From: Alentia gelatinosa
Taxonomy: Eukaryota > Annelida > Polychaeta > Phyllodocida > Polynoidae
Length of the DNA: 64,000 nucleotides
Direction: 5' to 3'
NCBI GenBank assembly: GCA_950022655.1
Contig: OX465579.1
Coordinates: forward strand, 52,803,950-52,867,949
Below are positions 20,001 to 31,330 of the stretch, piece by piece. The notes under the pieces are model-generated. The model was not told the DNA's origin, did no database searches, and saw only the letters and a program-made list of their open reading frames with translations. Every line of letters begins with the position of its first letter. The first letter of the stretch is position 1. A program made the translations under genes and the position numbers.

Positions 20001-22890
20001 CTATTCAATGAGTAGTATAAATCCATACTCCACATCGGGATCACTTAGGGATTTCCTGCCACCCTATCATAAATGAATACATGTGTTTAGAATACCAGGC
20101 TGAGAGGTCTCTCTCCAGTAAGAGGTTACCTTGAAGTGAAAGCACAAACAGTCTCAACCATCACCATTACTGTGACATCACTTATAACAACAGTTATAAC
20201 TTCAACAACTCCACTGTATCCCAGTAACCAGGATATTGCAGCAACTGTCAACAAGTTGATGTTTACTGTTTCTTGGCCTGAAAGGAGGAATATTGTTTGT
20301 GGGGTGTGTACAAGTTTTCACTGGACAGCAGCTCATCGGGCATCATAAGAAATAAATAATATGTATCTAACTCCAATAAAAATATATTCAGAGGGTGGCT
20401 ATATCAACATACCCTTGTGGTTCATGGGATTCTGGCAAGCCATGGGTTCTACAAGGAGAGGGTTCTGTTAGTAGATTGACATGAGGTCCATAGGTAAATA
20501 GACTTTTTGACTCCCCTTCAGTAGGATCCTCATCAACATCAACGCTTGGCAACACACAGTGTATCGTAACGGCCGCGCGAAATGATTACGACGGGAATTA
20601 GGGTGTACAATCGCAAATTATACTGTATTGACACCACAAGCAAGTATATGGTAAAACAATGATGTCATTGTGTAAATTCCAGCAGTGTACCCCTGCCCGT
20701 TACAGTATCCACTACAATAGCCAATGTAGCTCTAGGCGGACAGAGGCAGTGGAAGCTGGTCTTTTCTCCTCTGAGGCTAAGACTGGAATGCCTTCTTCAC
20801 TTTTTTTTTTTTTTTTTTTATATTTGAAACCCTAATAAGGCCAGTGCGAGACGTGACCATTTCGGATAGGTTTTTTCCGACTTGATGATAAGTCCAAACC
20901 GACGCTATACCTGAAAAAGAAAAGAACAGAGAACAAGTTAGAGAACAATAACAATAACAAAATAACAATAACAACAATAAGGGATGATGTTATTCCCAGT
21001 TTTAGACAGAGAGATGTTATTCCTGTGGCTGTGCTAAGGTTGTATTTAGCTTAATGGTTGATTATATCAATCCATGCCTAGTATCATGCCATATAGGTAG
21101 CTAGGGATGTGGAAAGTGGGTACTGCTCTGCCATCTGGTCAGGGAGGCCACTTGCATCACCCATAGTCTTCACTGCTGCATGCCCGCTTTTATAGAGGCG
21201 ACGGCAATTCTCTAAGGGAATTTCATTCCTTCTGCGGTGATACCTCTACCCTTCACTGTTCCCACCTAGCCCTGCCTGCTACAGTATTCACTACAATGAC
21301 CAGATAGAGCATAGAATTAATTATCACCACGCGGATAATGTGATGTGGACTAAGATACAAACCTACAAATGTATTCCTTGTTTAATGACTCCCTGGTATT
21401 TTGTTGCAGTCTACATTTATATTTGAACAAGAGGACTACGAAAAACAGTTGTTGAAGCTTCTTGCGAGGAAGGATAAAGCTGGTCTGATTATAAACAACC
21501 CAAACCAGTCCGTATTTCTCTTCATAGACCGACAGCATTTAGAGGTAAGAACCCACAGATCAATATTAACCGTTCAAATATCACATTAAAAATAAGAAGG
21601 AGTCAAAGAAAAAGATATGTGTATCTCGGAAGAAAGCGGGTTTATAGACTATTTCCTATGTTTCCTGGTATCACATTCAACAATACGACCCAACGTGCCT
21701 AATATTATTCAGGAATTGTTTACTTTTGACTAATCTAAAGATTAATGCAGAACACTTGATACCAAAGTTTACTAATCCCCCTTCAATTTTGAATATGCGT
21801 GAATGACCGTGAAACCCAATACAATTCATCAAGTTTAATTCAGAATTGGCATTGTACTCAAAACAACTTCTCACCTGTGAAATTGGTTTGTGATTGATAT
21901 TTGTCTTGTATCGATTTCAGTCTACCAAGAACAAAGCGATTGTATTCAAACTATGCAGCGTCTGCTTGTACCTGCCCCAGGTAAGACCTCGTGTCATCTC
22001 TAGGTATCGTACGTAGATGTCAGTGTCCAGTGTGGTCAGGGATTATCTTCTCTGCTGGCAATATGATTTTGTTTCTAAAATCCTAGATATGTGTTTCAAC
22101 TCTATGGTTTTCTGTTAGATCAAAGGAATGAACGTGCATGAATGTAATATGATAAACAGGATCTGGAGATTCTTTCCAAACTTCTGACACCCTTGTTTGT
22201 ATTTATCACTTTTATCACATGACAATCAGCAAACAGCCCACTGCTAAGGTTGAGGGGGTCGATAATTAATCCATACCGGTCGAATGGTGTATGGTATGGG
22301 CCAGTTCTTGATTGTTTAACACACTGCATTGTGTGAATGACAAGAAAATTTGATCTCCCATCTTAAACCATGAAGGCCATGAGACATTGACGATTGGAAT
22401 GCATCGGCTACATACTCATCAATACATACATAGATGGCACCCTTGTCAAACGACACAACTTTGATTTCTGATGCATAGGCTATGCCAGGCTGGGGTGGGG
22501 CGAGGCTGAGGCATGGTCCTCTGCTGGTACAATTCGAATACGCAGTTATGTGACATGTTCCTTTATCTTTGATATTAATCATTCCGCCTAAAAAATCTTA
22601 TACTATGCTATAACTACATTCTTTGAAAATTTGAACCAGCCCTAGATGATCGGTTTATGAAGCAGTCAATGACTAGTTGATAAAACTGTATGGTGTAAGA
22701 TCAGATATTAGGGACTTAGCCTGGCTAACGAGGCGTCTCAAGTACGAAGTCAAGTGTTAACAACCTTTGATTCTACTATCTATGCTTCCCTTTAATGATT
22801 ATTTTGGTATTTGTTATTGTGCAGGACCAGCTGACCTGCTGGGGCCCCGGGACGTGTGAGGAGGTGCTCAACCCTTACCTGGTCAAGTAA
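13930..22890 (+). CDS. C6orf62: C6orf62-family protein (complete, seven coding exons)
   Basis: Exons: 13930-14064, 15609-15692, 16199-16288, 18285-18410, 21410-21544, 21921-21980 and 22825-22890, giving 231 aa against 229 in human as I recall it. All exon lengths are multiples of three. The protein begins [10 protein letters not shown] (human MGDPN...), then [79 protein letters not shown] and [14 protein letters not shown], all recognisable in the vertebrate protein. The start is fixed because the frame has a stop 51 bases upstream and no other ATG. It is a small, soluble, strongly conserved metazoan protein with no membrane segment, signal peptide or known catalytic motif; its biochemical role is unknown to me. 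It lies convergent to the KANK gene, about 14 kb away, with no sign of co-regulation. Confidence 0.93.
14387..14496. mobile_element. 110-bp MITE with terminal inverted repeats
   Basis: The left end GGAGCCATCCATAAAGTACG pairs with a right end whose complement reads GGAGCTATCCATAAAGTATG. The inside holds a C17-type run and a CA repeat. It lies in intron 1 and is immediately followed by a SINE. The superfamily is not certain; ends of this kind are widespread in invertebrate MITEs. Confidence 0.65.
14500..14790 (+). mobile_element. tRNA-derived SINE, copy 2
   Basis: Same family as 2852-3165, inverted relative to it, in intron 1 of the C6orf62-family gene. The tRNA-like head is more degraded (CTCGGTGGTAAAGAGCAATG). 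The body keeps GCAGTGGTAGATTTACTGTT, GTGTGGGAAGTAAAAGAACT, CTCACC and GGGGTGAGATTTCTA. The tail is CAAACAAACAAGCAAA. Confidence 0.75.
15609..15692 (+). CDS. C6orf62: C6orf62-family exon 2
   Basis: 28 codons between CATTGCAG and GTATGT. Encodes [20 protein letters not shown] and the conserved ILKGVR. Confidence 0.93.
16199..16288 (+). CDS. C6orf62: C6orf62-family exon 3
   Basis: 30 codons between CCTTTCAG and GTAAGT. Carries the near-invariant [15 protein letters not shown] segment. Confidence 0.93.
17254..17350. mobile_element. Pogo/Tigger-like MITE, copy 1
   Basis: Follows TA and begins CAGTAAAACCCCGCATAAGC. An inverted match (GCTTATGCGGGGTTT) lies at 17321-17335, so the element folds into one long hairpin. 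It shares ends with copies at 44402, 44544, 63293 and 27140. CAGT termini next to TA suggest the Tc1/mariner superfamily, pogo-like branch. Confidence 0.65.
18285..18410 (+). CDS. C6orf62: C6orf62-family exon 4
   Basis: 42 codons between TTTTCATGCAG and GTAGGA. Carries [20 protein letters not shown] and the LLFSRWKG block; GDDQDKFKP is slightly longer than in human. Confidence 0.93.
18463..19371 (+). repeat. Interspersed repeat family R1, copy B
   Basis: Inverted relative to copy C (29584-30590) and copy A (4880-5425). It runs from GGTGGACGGTTAG through GACTTGTAGAGTCAC-type sequence, the CCTCATTTGAAAGAGGATAA block, the GT/G-run at 19090-19111, and a distal part (CATGGGCAGGCAGCATGC, GGGAATAGGCC) shared only with copy C. 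It lies in intron 4 of the C6orf62-family gene. Copies are about 75-85 percent alike by eye. Non-coding. Confidence 0.8.
19377..19521. repeat. (CCCT)n microsatellite
   Basis: About 36 perfect CCTC units in a row, starting six bases after the end of repeat copy B. Frames open through it (Leu-Pro-Pro-Ser on plus, Gly-Arg-Glu-Gly on minus) are artefacts of the repeat. Confidence 0.97.
20640..21330. other. Intron 4 remainder, small duplicated block
   Basis: A block CCTGC-(CGTTACAGTATCCACTACAA) near 20693-20718 recurs as CCTGCTACAGTATTCACTACA near 21274-21298. A T19 run lies at 20802-20820. I see no exon between 18410 and 21410. Confidence 0.4.
21410..21544 (+). CDS. C6orf62: C6orf62-family exon 5
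   Basis: 45 codons between TTGTTGCAG and GTAAGA. Carries [17 protein letters not shown] and [16 protein letters not shown], the most conserved stretch of the family. Confidence 0.93.
21921..21980 (+). CDS. C6orf62: C6orf62-family exon 6
   Basis: 20 codons between TCGATTTCAG and GTAAGA. Encodes [19 protein letters not shown]. Confidence 0.93.
22825..22890 (+). CDS. C6orf62: C6orf62-family exon 7 (stop)
   Basis: 21 codons and TAA after ATTGTGCAG. The C-terminus [20 protein letters not shown] aligns with the human end but replaces its acidic PYMPE with PYLVK. Confidence 0.92.
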   Translation, partial: DQLTCWGPGTCEEVLNPYLVK

Positions 22891-23037
22891 ACAGCCGAGG
22901 ACTGGGCACGCCACCTGTGGGCCGTAGTCCACCCTGCCACCACCTGACGTCTCGTGTCTCAGGATCTTCGCTTCTCATCTTGTGCACAGCAGGTGCACTG
23001 CACGTGTGGCATCCTGCGTCTAGGTGGTCTCCAATGA

Positions 23038-23043
23038 AATAAA
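23038..23043 (+). terminator. Poly(A) signal of the C6orf62-family gene
   Basis: AATAAA lies 148 bases after the stop codon on the coding strand, implying a short 3' UTR of roughly 170 bases. Confidence 0.65.
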
Positions 23044-23184
23044 ATACGCAGACACGCACCTGTGAAGTACAACGAGTATGTACTGAAGTGTGAGCCTACA
23101 CCCTTTGAATACACCAGAGGGCAGCATGTAAGTGTACAACTTGACGCCACCTGGTGGACTAAGAGGGCAATACATATTGTTAGT

Positions 23185-23410
23185 CGCAGACTTGGTTCAG
23201 CTCTGCTCCACTTGGCCAGGCTTGACTTGACTCAGCCTGCTTTGGCTGCGCCAGGCTTGGTGCAGCCAAGCATAGCTGGGCTTAGCTTGGCTTAGCCAGG
23301 CCTTGCTCCTATCCTGTGGGCTTGTCCCGGCGTTGCAGGGCTAAGTTCAGTCCAGCCTGGCCCGGCTTGGTTCAGCTTGGCATTGTACCGCTCGTCTCAG
23401 GCTGGGATGA
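23185..23410. repeat. Degenerate GGCTTGG/CTCAGC minisatellite
   Basis: A short unit like GGCTTGGCTTAGCC or CAGGCTTGACTCAGC recurs with many variants for about 220 bases, just past the C6orf62-family gene. The unit length drifts between 10 and 20 bases. Confidence 0.6.
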
Positions 23411-24474
23411 AGACCTTACTCTGTACAAGAGCCATCGTCTAAACTCAGTGCATATTTCAATTCGTTGCTGACATTTGTCTTTCCATATAATAGTCAATGT
23501 AAACCTAGCGAGGCCAGAGCTCCTTTGCACCACCATCTGCAAGGCAAAGTCTGTCGTGCAAGAATTGCCATCACTTCTGCTGTCAGTGTCAGTGGCTTTG
23601 TACATAACCCTTAGGGTTTTAGTCCGAATAGGTAAGAAGTGGGGCCGATGGCATCAGCCGGTACCCAATTGCTCAAGATTAATCGGTATATTTGGTCTTA
23701 CTTGATATATCGCATTTTACAGTTGTTAAAATATTACCATCAACACAGCGCGCGGATGTAAGTTCAAATACATTGGTTATACCTGTATATAAGTGTATGT
23801 AAAGATAAGTATCACTCTGGTTTCACCTTTGTTTAATGCACAAGGAAATATAAATCCAGAAAGCAGCCATAGTTATTTAAGTCAAACAGAGTTATCATGT
23901 AAGCAGGCTTCGATGTAAATGGTATACGCTGTAGGCCAGAGGTATTACAAAGAGTTTGACTTCATGTATACATCGTTCCTACTTTCTGGTCTCTTGAGAA
24001 AATGGGTTGTTTGCTACATACTATTTTTCTAACCAAAGCAGAGACAGGTTAGAGAGTGTGTGTGGATGGCCATTTTAACCCAGACCTATTTAGATCAAGT
24101 TGGTTGAAAACCACAAATCCATCTGCCATACTTCATCTTGTATTATATTTCATCCCCCTCATCAGTGAGCACCTGCTCCCACTTTGCATCACATTCATAT
24201 AAAATCGAGTACCCCAGAGTTATTTTTTCACTGAAATCTGTGGTGACCCTTGTTGAATCCACCCATAAGGTGTATTTTCATTTTGTCGCTTTGTCTCGAC
24301 TGCAGCTTTCCTGAGGTAAGACTCGGGTTTGCAAGTCCTGGACCACTACAGGATTAGTTGTGGGACCCATTGTTAGCTTCGTGCATTTAGAACTCAGAGT
24401 TTTAAACATTACAATCCTGTGAGAGATTGAGTCGTCACAGCTACTGTGGTCGCCAACACTAAGATCAAATCCTG

Positions 24475-24660
24475 TTTGACAATATCTGGATATTGGTATC
24501 TGCCAGTTGGCAGTATTTAGATGTTGGCATCTGTCAGTGGGCAGCATATGAATAGTGGCGTCTACTAGTTGCCTGTATATGGGTTGAGGCATCTGCTAGT
24601 TGACAAGTCATGGGTGTTGGCATCCGCTAGTTGACTATCTGGCTGCTGGTAACTGTTCGA
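24475..24660. repeat. Degenerate ~38-bp tandem repeat
   Basis: About five units of the form TATCTGGATGTTGGCATCTG then C-AGTTGGCAG. Each unit differs from the next. Confidence 0.65.
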
Positions 24661-25154
24661 TGTCAGTACTTGTGCTGGATGTCAACCATCCTTAAGCAGG
24701 GTTGAAAGCGCTCCTGTCAGTCACTTGTATTTTGCAACTGCGGCGCTGTATAGATCTTGACACGCATAATTGTTTTATACACTCTGATATATGCAATAGA
24801 AACAACGTTGACCTTTTCTGTCGTCATTCGAGTGACTGATTTGTGTCATTTGATGTGTGTCATAGCCAACATGCTCATGAAATTTGTTGACAGCCTATAC
24901 TATGTGACGATTAAAACTCGCGGTCTGATAGGGAGTAGATCCAGAGGCGATCGGAAAGTCTTGTCTGTTTTTAGATATGAAGGAACCAACTTGATCTCTT
25001 GTTGTGAATTTATGGTTGGGATCGAGATATTAGGCTAAACCTTAGCTGAACATTAACAGGTAGTGTTACGGTTTTAGAGGTCTGTCCCACAGACCCCTAG
25101 GAGGCCCAATAGTTTCTGCGTGACCTATATCACAACTATCAGACGCCTAAAATT

Positions 25155-25340
25155 GACTCATGCCACAGCCTATATAGGCCTAATAACGCCGAGCTGGCTT
25201 ATACCACAGCTAATATAGGCCTAATAATGCCAGCCCCACTCATGTCACAGCTAATTTAGGCCTAATAACGCCAAGCTGGCTTATGCAACAGCTAATATAG
25301 GCCTAATAACGATGGCCCAGTTCATGTCACAGGTATGTGA
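25155..25340. repeat. ~41-bp tandem repeat
   Basis: Four to five units with the invariant core ATAGGCCTAATAACGCC preceded by CATGCCACAGCTA. Alternate units resemble each other (GACTCATG versus GGCTTATG), so the higher-order unit may be about 82 bases. Confidence 0.8.
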
Positions 25341-26269
25341 TGACCGAAGATGTCAGCACAGCTCTAAGTGACAGTCGGACCTTGTCAGCTCCTGCCAGCA
25401 CTGGCCCAGGTTTATCTGCTCATGCCTGACATTGACGGTCTGTTTTTCAGTGGCTGCCCAGAGTTCAAATCTTTAACTGCAGCCTGTATCTCAGACACAG
25501 TTTGACACAATGTGTCAGTTTGATCCATATAGCAGCAGCCACAGCGGGGTTATTTAAGCTGTCAGTTGTGTGGTTTGTGATCGCCTTGCCCCAACATCTG
25601 AGTTGTCAGCAGATCGCCAGAGACAGTGAGGCCGGCTCTAGGGTTGCGTCTCAGGCTTCACCACGGCTATTTAGCAGTGTCCCATGATAGTCAAAAGTGG
25701 TCCAGCTTGCTCTGCCACGTCTCCATTCTTCACGACGAGCTACAAGGATGGAATACAGTAGGTGCTAGTGTTCCATACATTGGTTCAAGGGGTGAAGGGC
25801 CTTCCTAAAATGAGGGAAAAAATATAGTACTTACGGTATTCTCAAAAGTATGGAACTGTTGAAAATTTGTTATCGGTATCATATACCGAGTTGCTAACTA
25901 TGAGAGCAAGGTATTTTTCTAAAGCTACGACGCACCGTTGTAATATATCCGAGTGTTCTTGTATTTGATACGTGTCCAGGTGGGATACGATTATGAATAG
26001 CTAACGGCGAGACCACAGCTGCTTCTAAAGTGGTTGAATTGTCCAGTTTGCTCTGTCCTGTCACCCTGAGGCTACCTTTTGGCACCATAATCCACAATCC
26101 ACCTCTTGTACATAGACTCTCTAGTCTGGTGATCTGTGTAGAAAATGGCGTTTCCCCACCTTGTCAGCTAGCCATAGTGACCACTACCACTAGGGGTCTC
26201 TGTGCTGTGTCTGTGCTGCACTGGTCTTTTAAATTCCACTTTACACTTGGCTTCACATAGAAAATATCT

Positions 26270-27080
26270 CTGTTTTCGGTGACTCCTGTATCCTCCCACA
26301 GTACGTACATTCCACATAAAAATAGCCATGTCAGAGACAAGTCCCTTTCCCTTCCACTTATGAGACTCCCATATCCTCCCACTATATGCATGTTCCACAT
26401 GAAAAATAGACATATCCAAGGTCACTCAGTTACCCTCCCACTATATGCGAGCTTCACATTAATTGCGTCGAATCTAATACCCTTACCCTTGCTCCATATG
26501 CAAGTTCTACCTGAAATTAACTTGTGTCCTATATGATTCTCTCACCATCATATGCCCCGCATAGAAATAACTGTGACAAAGATGATTCCCCTACCCTTCC
26601 ACAATACACATGTTTCACTTAAAAATAACCATGTTGTATGTGACTCTCTCTCCTACTGTATACATCAGAAGAGCTATATCGGAGATAACACCATTAGCGT
26701 CCCACTATATGCTACATGTATAAAAACCATGATAGGGTAACACTTAAAAACAACCAGGCCTCAAGTAACTCCTTTACCCACCCACTGTACTTGTATTCCA
26801 CACAAAAGTAAAGGTGTCTGGTTGAATCTCTCATCCCCACTATAACTGTTCGATATGAATATAGCCTTGTCCAAAAATCACTCATACCCTCCAACAATAA
26901 ACATATTCCATGTAAAACTAACCATGTCCAAAATGGCATATCCTTAACTATACACAATTTTCATTTCACAATAAACAGGTCCATTGGTCCTCTTTCAACA
27001 TGCAACCCTTCATATATTCAATGTTATGATAACCATGTCGGAGATGTCTCCCTCATATTTTTCACATGCCCACTACAGTT
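26270..27080. repeat. Degenerate ~65-bp minisatellite, about 12 units
   Basis: Recurring blocks in order are CCTCCCACTATATGCA, TGTTCCACATGAAAA, TAACCATGTC, then AAGGTGACTC and CCTTACC. Every unit is diverged, so the array is old. Confidence 0.7.
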
Positions 27081-27139
27081 GTGGATAAATCCGTCAAAGA
27101 GGTGCAAATTGGGGCGGTTTAGCATGAATAGAATCCACA

Positions 27140-27237
27140 GTTTCATGTTTATTTCATCCCGTTAAGCTGAGCACCCCCAAACACGGGGCAATTTTTGAGC
27201 CAGAATGTAGGGTCTTCTGCTGAGCAGGATTCTACTG
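27140..27237. mobile_element. Pogo/Tigger-like MITE, degraded copy
   Basis: Ends GCAGGATTCTACTG followed by TA, as at 63426. Inside are CCGTTAAGC and CACCCCCAAACACGGGG, matching the hairpin arms of the other copies. The left end is not clear. Confidence 0.4.
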
Positions 27238-27249
27238 TACTTCGCTATC

Positions 27250-29580
27250 ACCCAATGAAGAACCATTTCCAAGATGATCTTTTTTTAGTGTTAACTTGTA
27301 GTAGAGGCATGTACAGGGGTAATACATAACGAAGTATCTCCTTGTTCAAATGACATGGTTTTGCTTGTACTTGTATCCTATATAGGCGCGTTGGGCATCA
27401 GCAATTAAGAGTGAACAATTCTCCTGTATTATTGATGAACATGTTTCTAAAGTATACCAAAACCCTGTTTGAAACACCCGTTCCTCTAGCGCTCTTTACT
27501 AAGCCACTTGCAGATTTATAGACCTGGAAAAAAGGGAGTAAGATATAAAAAATTAAAGCGGAACTATCTTTGCTACACTCTTTATTAGAGAATTAACTCT
27601 GAGGTGGTTTTTTTTTAAATATTAATTAATGAATATCAGAAAGAGCATAAATTACATATTGTGTATCGAAATTATATCCCATATGTGCTGTGATTAGATC
27701 CGTTGGATTGGATTGGATTTCCCATGCTGTGGTGTATACGTTTTATCGAAGTAGATATTTTACAAAACAGGCGGACTGTCCTTTTTTGACACTGCATTGT
27801 AGTGACAAATCCCATTAGTAACAGAGTGTGTAAAATTACCATGACTTTCAGATTTTGTATTTTACCGTCGATTGCTTAACTCAATTCGTGCTATGGAAGA
27901 TAATGTAATTTTTATTCCAGAATTGTCTCTTGTGTGGGGTGTAAGAATTTCGAATTGTTTATCTTGGAGCGTGATACTCTCTATTCTAACTAGTTGTTTG
28001 TCAAACATGACTGAGGCTTCATTTTTCTGTTACTCAGTTTCGTTATTCTATTTGGTTGTCGCTCTATGCCAAGTGCGTTTGTCTACAAATGGTGTTCACC
28101 GTTTTGGGACGTGTAATTTTCAAAGTGACACATTAAAGGTTGATTTATACGTGCCAAGCTTGTCTAATATTACATACTGTATCAAAGCGTGGTTAGAGGC
28201 GGCGTAGTTAATTTGAGAAATTCTCATTGGTTGAGATGTAAGTGTCATAGCAACTTGCCTGGCGATAGCTGTCAACAGCCACACAGCAGAGTGCACATTT
28301 ACAGTTGTAGAATCAAATTTACCTAAAATCTAAAATATTGACATAAGGTGGAGATAAAGAATTGACAATGCTGTAAAGGTTACTTGAGTTCCCAGCCATC
28401 TCTCTGAGAGAAAGCTACAAACAGGTAACTAACCTCTTAATGTACCGAACATTTCCAATGTAACCCTGCTTAGTTATAAAGCAGAGGCAACTCCCCAATT
28501 GTAACTTCACAAAGCCCAATTTTATGTGCTTATTCATTGTCGCAGTAATCAAAAGCTACAATTCTAGAGTGATCTTGGCAAGGTACCCCATATGCTTAAC
28601 ACCACAGGAGGACTGGGCAGCAGGTTGGGTAAATCAGTCAGTTGGAAACTACCACTAAGGTAGCTTGTTAGAATCATGATCATATCGCTGTTTCCCTGCT
28701 TGTCTGTAATCCTTTCCTCGTAGATTCAATCTCATCACGATATGACCCTGTCTGCTACTACTGTGTAGGATTACGTCCACTAAGCCAGACAACCAGGCAT
28801 GTCAAACTTCCGGTCAGAGAGCAGAATATTGGCGCTTCAGGATACAGGAGATTACCACTCCAAAATGCAATCACTTTTGACATACAGTGATGTATTGAAT
28901 TGAGATACTTTAGACACGGTTTCCAATGCATACTAGATTATCAATATGATATGAACAGATTGATAGCAGTAAATTATCAAATCGTAGGGAGTTAAGAGAG
29001 TGACAAACCTGCAAACTCCTGCATCTGTCTGGTTCTTCCAAACCAATACGCCCTATATACTACTCTTGACCACTTCTGGGAATAGGTCACTGTGACGGTT
29101 ATGATAATTTGCAGAAGAAAACAGTTCATATTTCAGCTGAAGCTCCGTGTTTCCGTATTGCCCACAAAGCAGTGATAGACTGTGGTTGTTGACATGGATC
29201 TAGTGACCAGTTTGATGTACATTTTGTAATTATGCTGAATACATTTTCTTTCATCATACAAAATTGTCTCTCCTATTTTGTCTACTTTTGGTATCCCAGT
29301 ATGAAGGACAAGAACTTCTTACATGTCAGCTCTATCTTTTCGTTAAATTTTCAATGGTATTTGTCGTTAGGTAAAACCACTAATTAAATGCAGATCTCCT
29401 ATTTTACTTCCGAATCTGTTTCATCTTAACAACGTTTCTGTGTCATATTTTCAATATTTAAACCGAATCAAATGTTTGAAAGCAATTAAATAGCGAATGT
29501 GGTGGGAGCCGTAAGTTGTTAACTGATAAATAAGAAGATAACTAACTGCAAATTTGACTATGGAAAGTCAAGTATGGTTA
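27250..29580. other. No gene seen
   Basis: AT-rich DNA with a 111-codon frame at 27872-28207 that lacks splice signals, domains and any recognisable motif. I consider it chance. I see no other structure. Confidence 0.4.
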
Positions 29581-29583
29581 CAA

Positions 29584-30590
29584 CAAGGCCTATTCCTCTG
29601 TGAACACAGTAGTTCATGGATCAGTGCACACATATATTTAGCTACCTGTAGGGGATTCAATTGGCAATCAGTAATGCCTACATACATACAAAACGTTTTT
29701 GCCTCATGGATGAATGCACACAGACCTGTCCGCATGCTGCCTGCCCATGTGGTCCAACAAAAACTTTGTTCCTATATACACCAATAAAGTAGGTCAAGCC
29801 AATATCCAGTGGTAAATGACATTATAAATGATTTCACAAATCCATATCATTTGACTGGGTCTTGACTGATTCCTTAAACAAAGTTATGAACCATTTCGGT
29901 TTGTGTGTAAATATGATGAATAAAATATCTTCTCATACACCTGCCTCCCTCCCCCCTCCCATTATGAGATGTGGCAAAAATACATGAATAGCACAACAAA
30001 TATACATTTCACCTTAATAATGACACTTCCTAGGGTGTAAGCAACTGTCAGTGCCACATATGGAGATGGTAAATGTTACACTAATGCTGAATGAAAATAA
30101 ATATTGAGTAAACATGTGTTTGAGTATGCCCATTTCACCACAAATACCCCCTCTTTTAACAAATACTTTAATATCTCAGTAAATATAGAATCTACCTAAA
30201 AAATTCCACTTCCTAGCACCTACTGTTTTTTATTCTCTTTCAAATGAGGCATTTTATATCATGATTGGACCAGTTCTACAGGTAGAAAAATGTCTATAAA
30301 AGAGTTCTTAAAAATGGACCTTTGACTCAAAAGTCCCCCCCCCCCCCCCCCAACTGCAATCTCTCTTTTTCTAAAAATCCATGTCAATATACTAAAAATT
30401 AAAACTGTCAGATATGGTATGACCATAAAACCTTCTGTCCAAAACAAAAATCATATACCTATCTCTACTTAGTGAGCTATAAAAAGCAAAAATGTGGTCA
30501 GGTTGCCTAGTGACTCTACAAGCATGTGTACTACAGTAGGCTATAGCCATAACCTAAGGATCAACCGTCCACCTGCTAATAAATCCTGAA
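29584..30590 (-). repeat. Interspersed repeat family R1, copy C (longest)
   Basis: Runs from AAGGCCTATTCCTCTGTGAA to CCGTCCACCTGCTAATAA and is the inverse of copy B. It carries about 110 bases near 29780-29890 that copy B lacks. A C17 run (30336-30352) and a C/T-rich run (29943-29960) match the hypervariable G/C tracts of the other copies. No shared reading frame. Confidence 0.8.
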
Positions 30591-30987
30591 AATATTGGCT
30601 TCCTGCTACAAAGACCAACTCCCATATATTGTTCCCAGTATGGTCTTGTTTTTTAGTGAGGATTTAGAAGATGTGGCAATAACACCTCTAACACAAGCCG
30701 ATGCTATCTTGAAAATGACAGTTTCCTGTCTGTTTTGAACCATGTTGCTATATTATCTCCATAGAATTGATTGTTCTGTTTGACAACGAGCATCCCAACT
30801 TTAGTGACTGATCGATTGAGCCGTCACACACTCACCATGCCTAGGTATAGGCATGGGAGTGTTGACATCAAGATTATTTCTTGTTTGTGACCTAATAAAA
30901 GTATCAGGGGGGTAGGGTAATCAAGGTTTCATCTGGTTTGGACTCTTCAGGCATCTAAAATATGGCTATTTAAAGGTGTGTCACTGT

Positions 30988-31330
30988 TTAACCCTTTAGC
31001 TACGCTATGATGCCTTGAGGCATTCCCAGGCGTAGTACGCTATGATGCCTTGAGGCATCATTTCCGAAATCTTAGTAATTGCTTATTTTTAATGAAATAA
31101 TGAAAATATTTAGATAATATTTTTTACAACATATGTAAAACTATATCACAGTCAATATCATTACTATCATATATTATCCTAATTATTTTGGATTTCAATG
31201 GAGGTGTGATATAATGAAGTCACTGACGGTATTATGAAAAGTACCAGCGTACTACAGGGGTGAATATGGTACTGCAGCGGTGTATTCCAGGGTGTGTATT
31301 TGGTGCTATGCAGCGTAGTGAAAGGGTTAA
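30988..31330. mobile_element. piggyBac-like MITE with TTAA flanks
   Basis: Begins TTAACCCTTTAGCTACGCT and ends AGCGTAGTGAAAGGGTTAA, a near-perfect terminal inverted repeat of about 17 bases inside TTAA duplications. TTAA targets with CCC-starting ends are the hallmark of piggyBac elements. Near the left end, TACGCTATGATGCCTTGAGG occurs twice (about 31001 and 31040). At 343 bases it has no transposase and would need one in trans. Confidence 0.85.

Noticed and set aside
27872..28207. 111-codon plus-strand frame with hydrophobic stretches
   Set aside because: AT-rich, no motif or signal peptide, no splice or poly(A) context; chance frame more likely.
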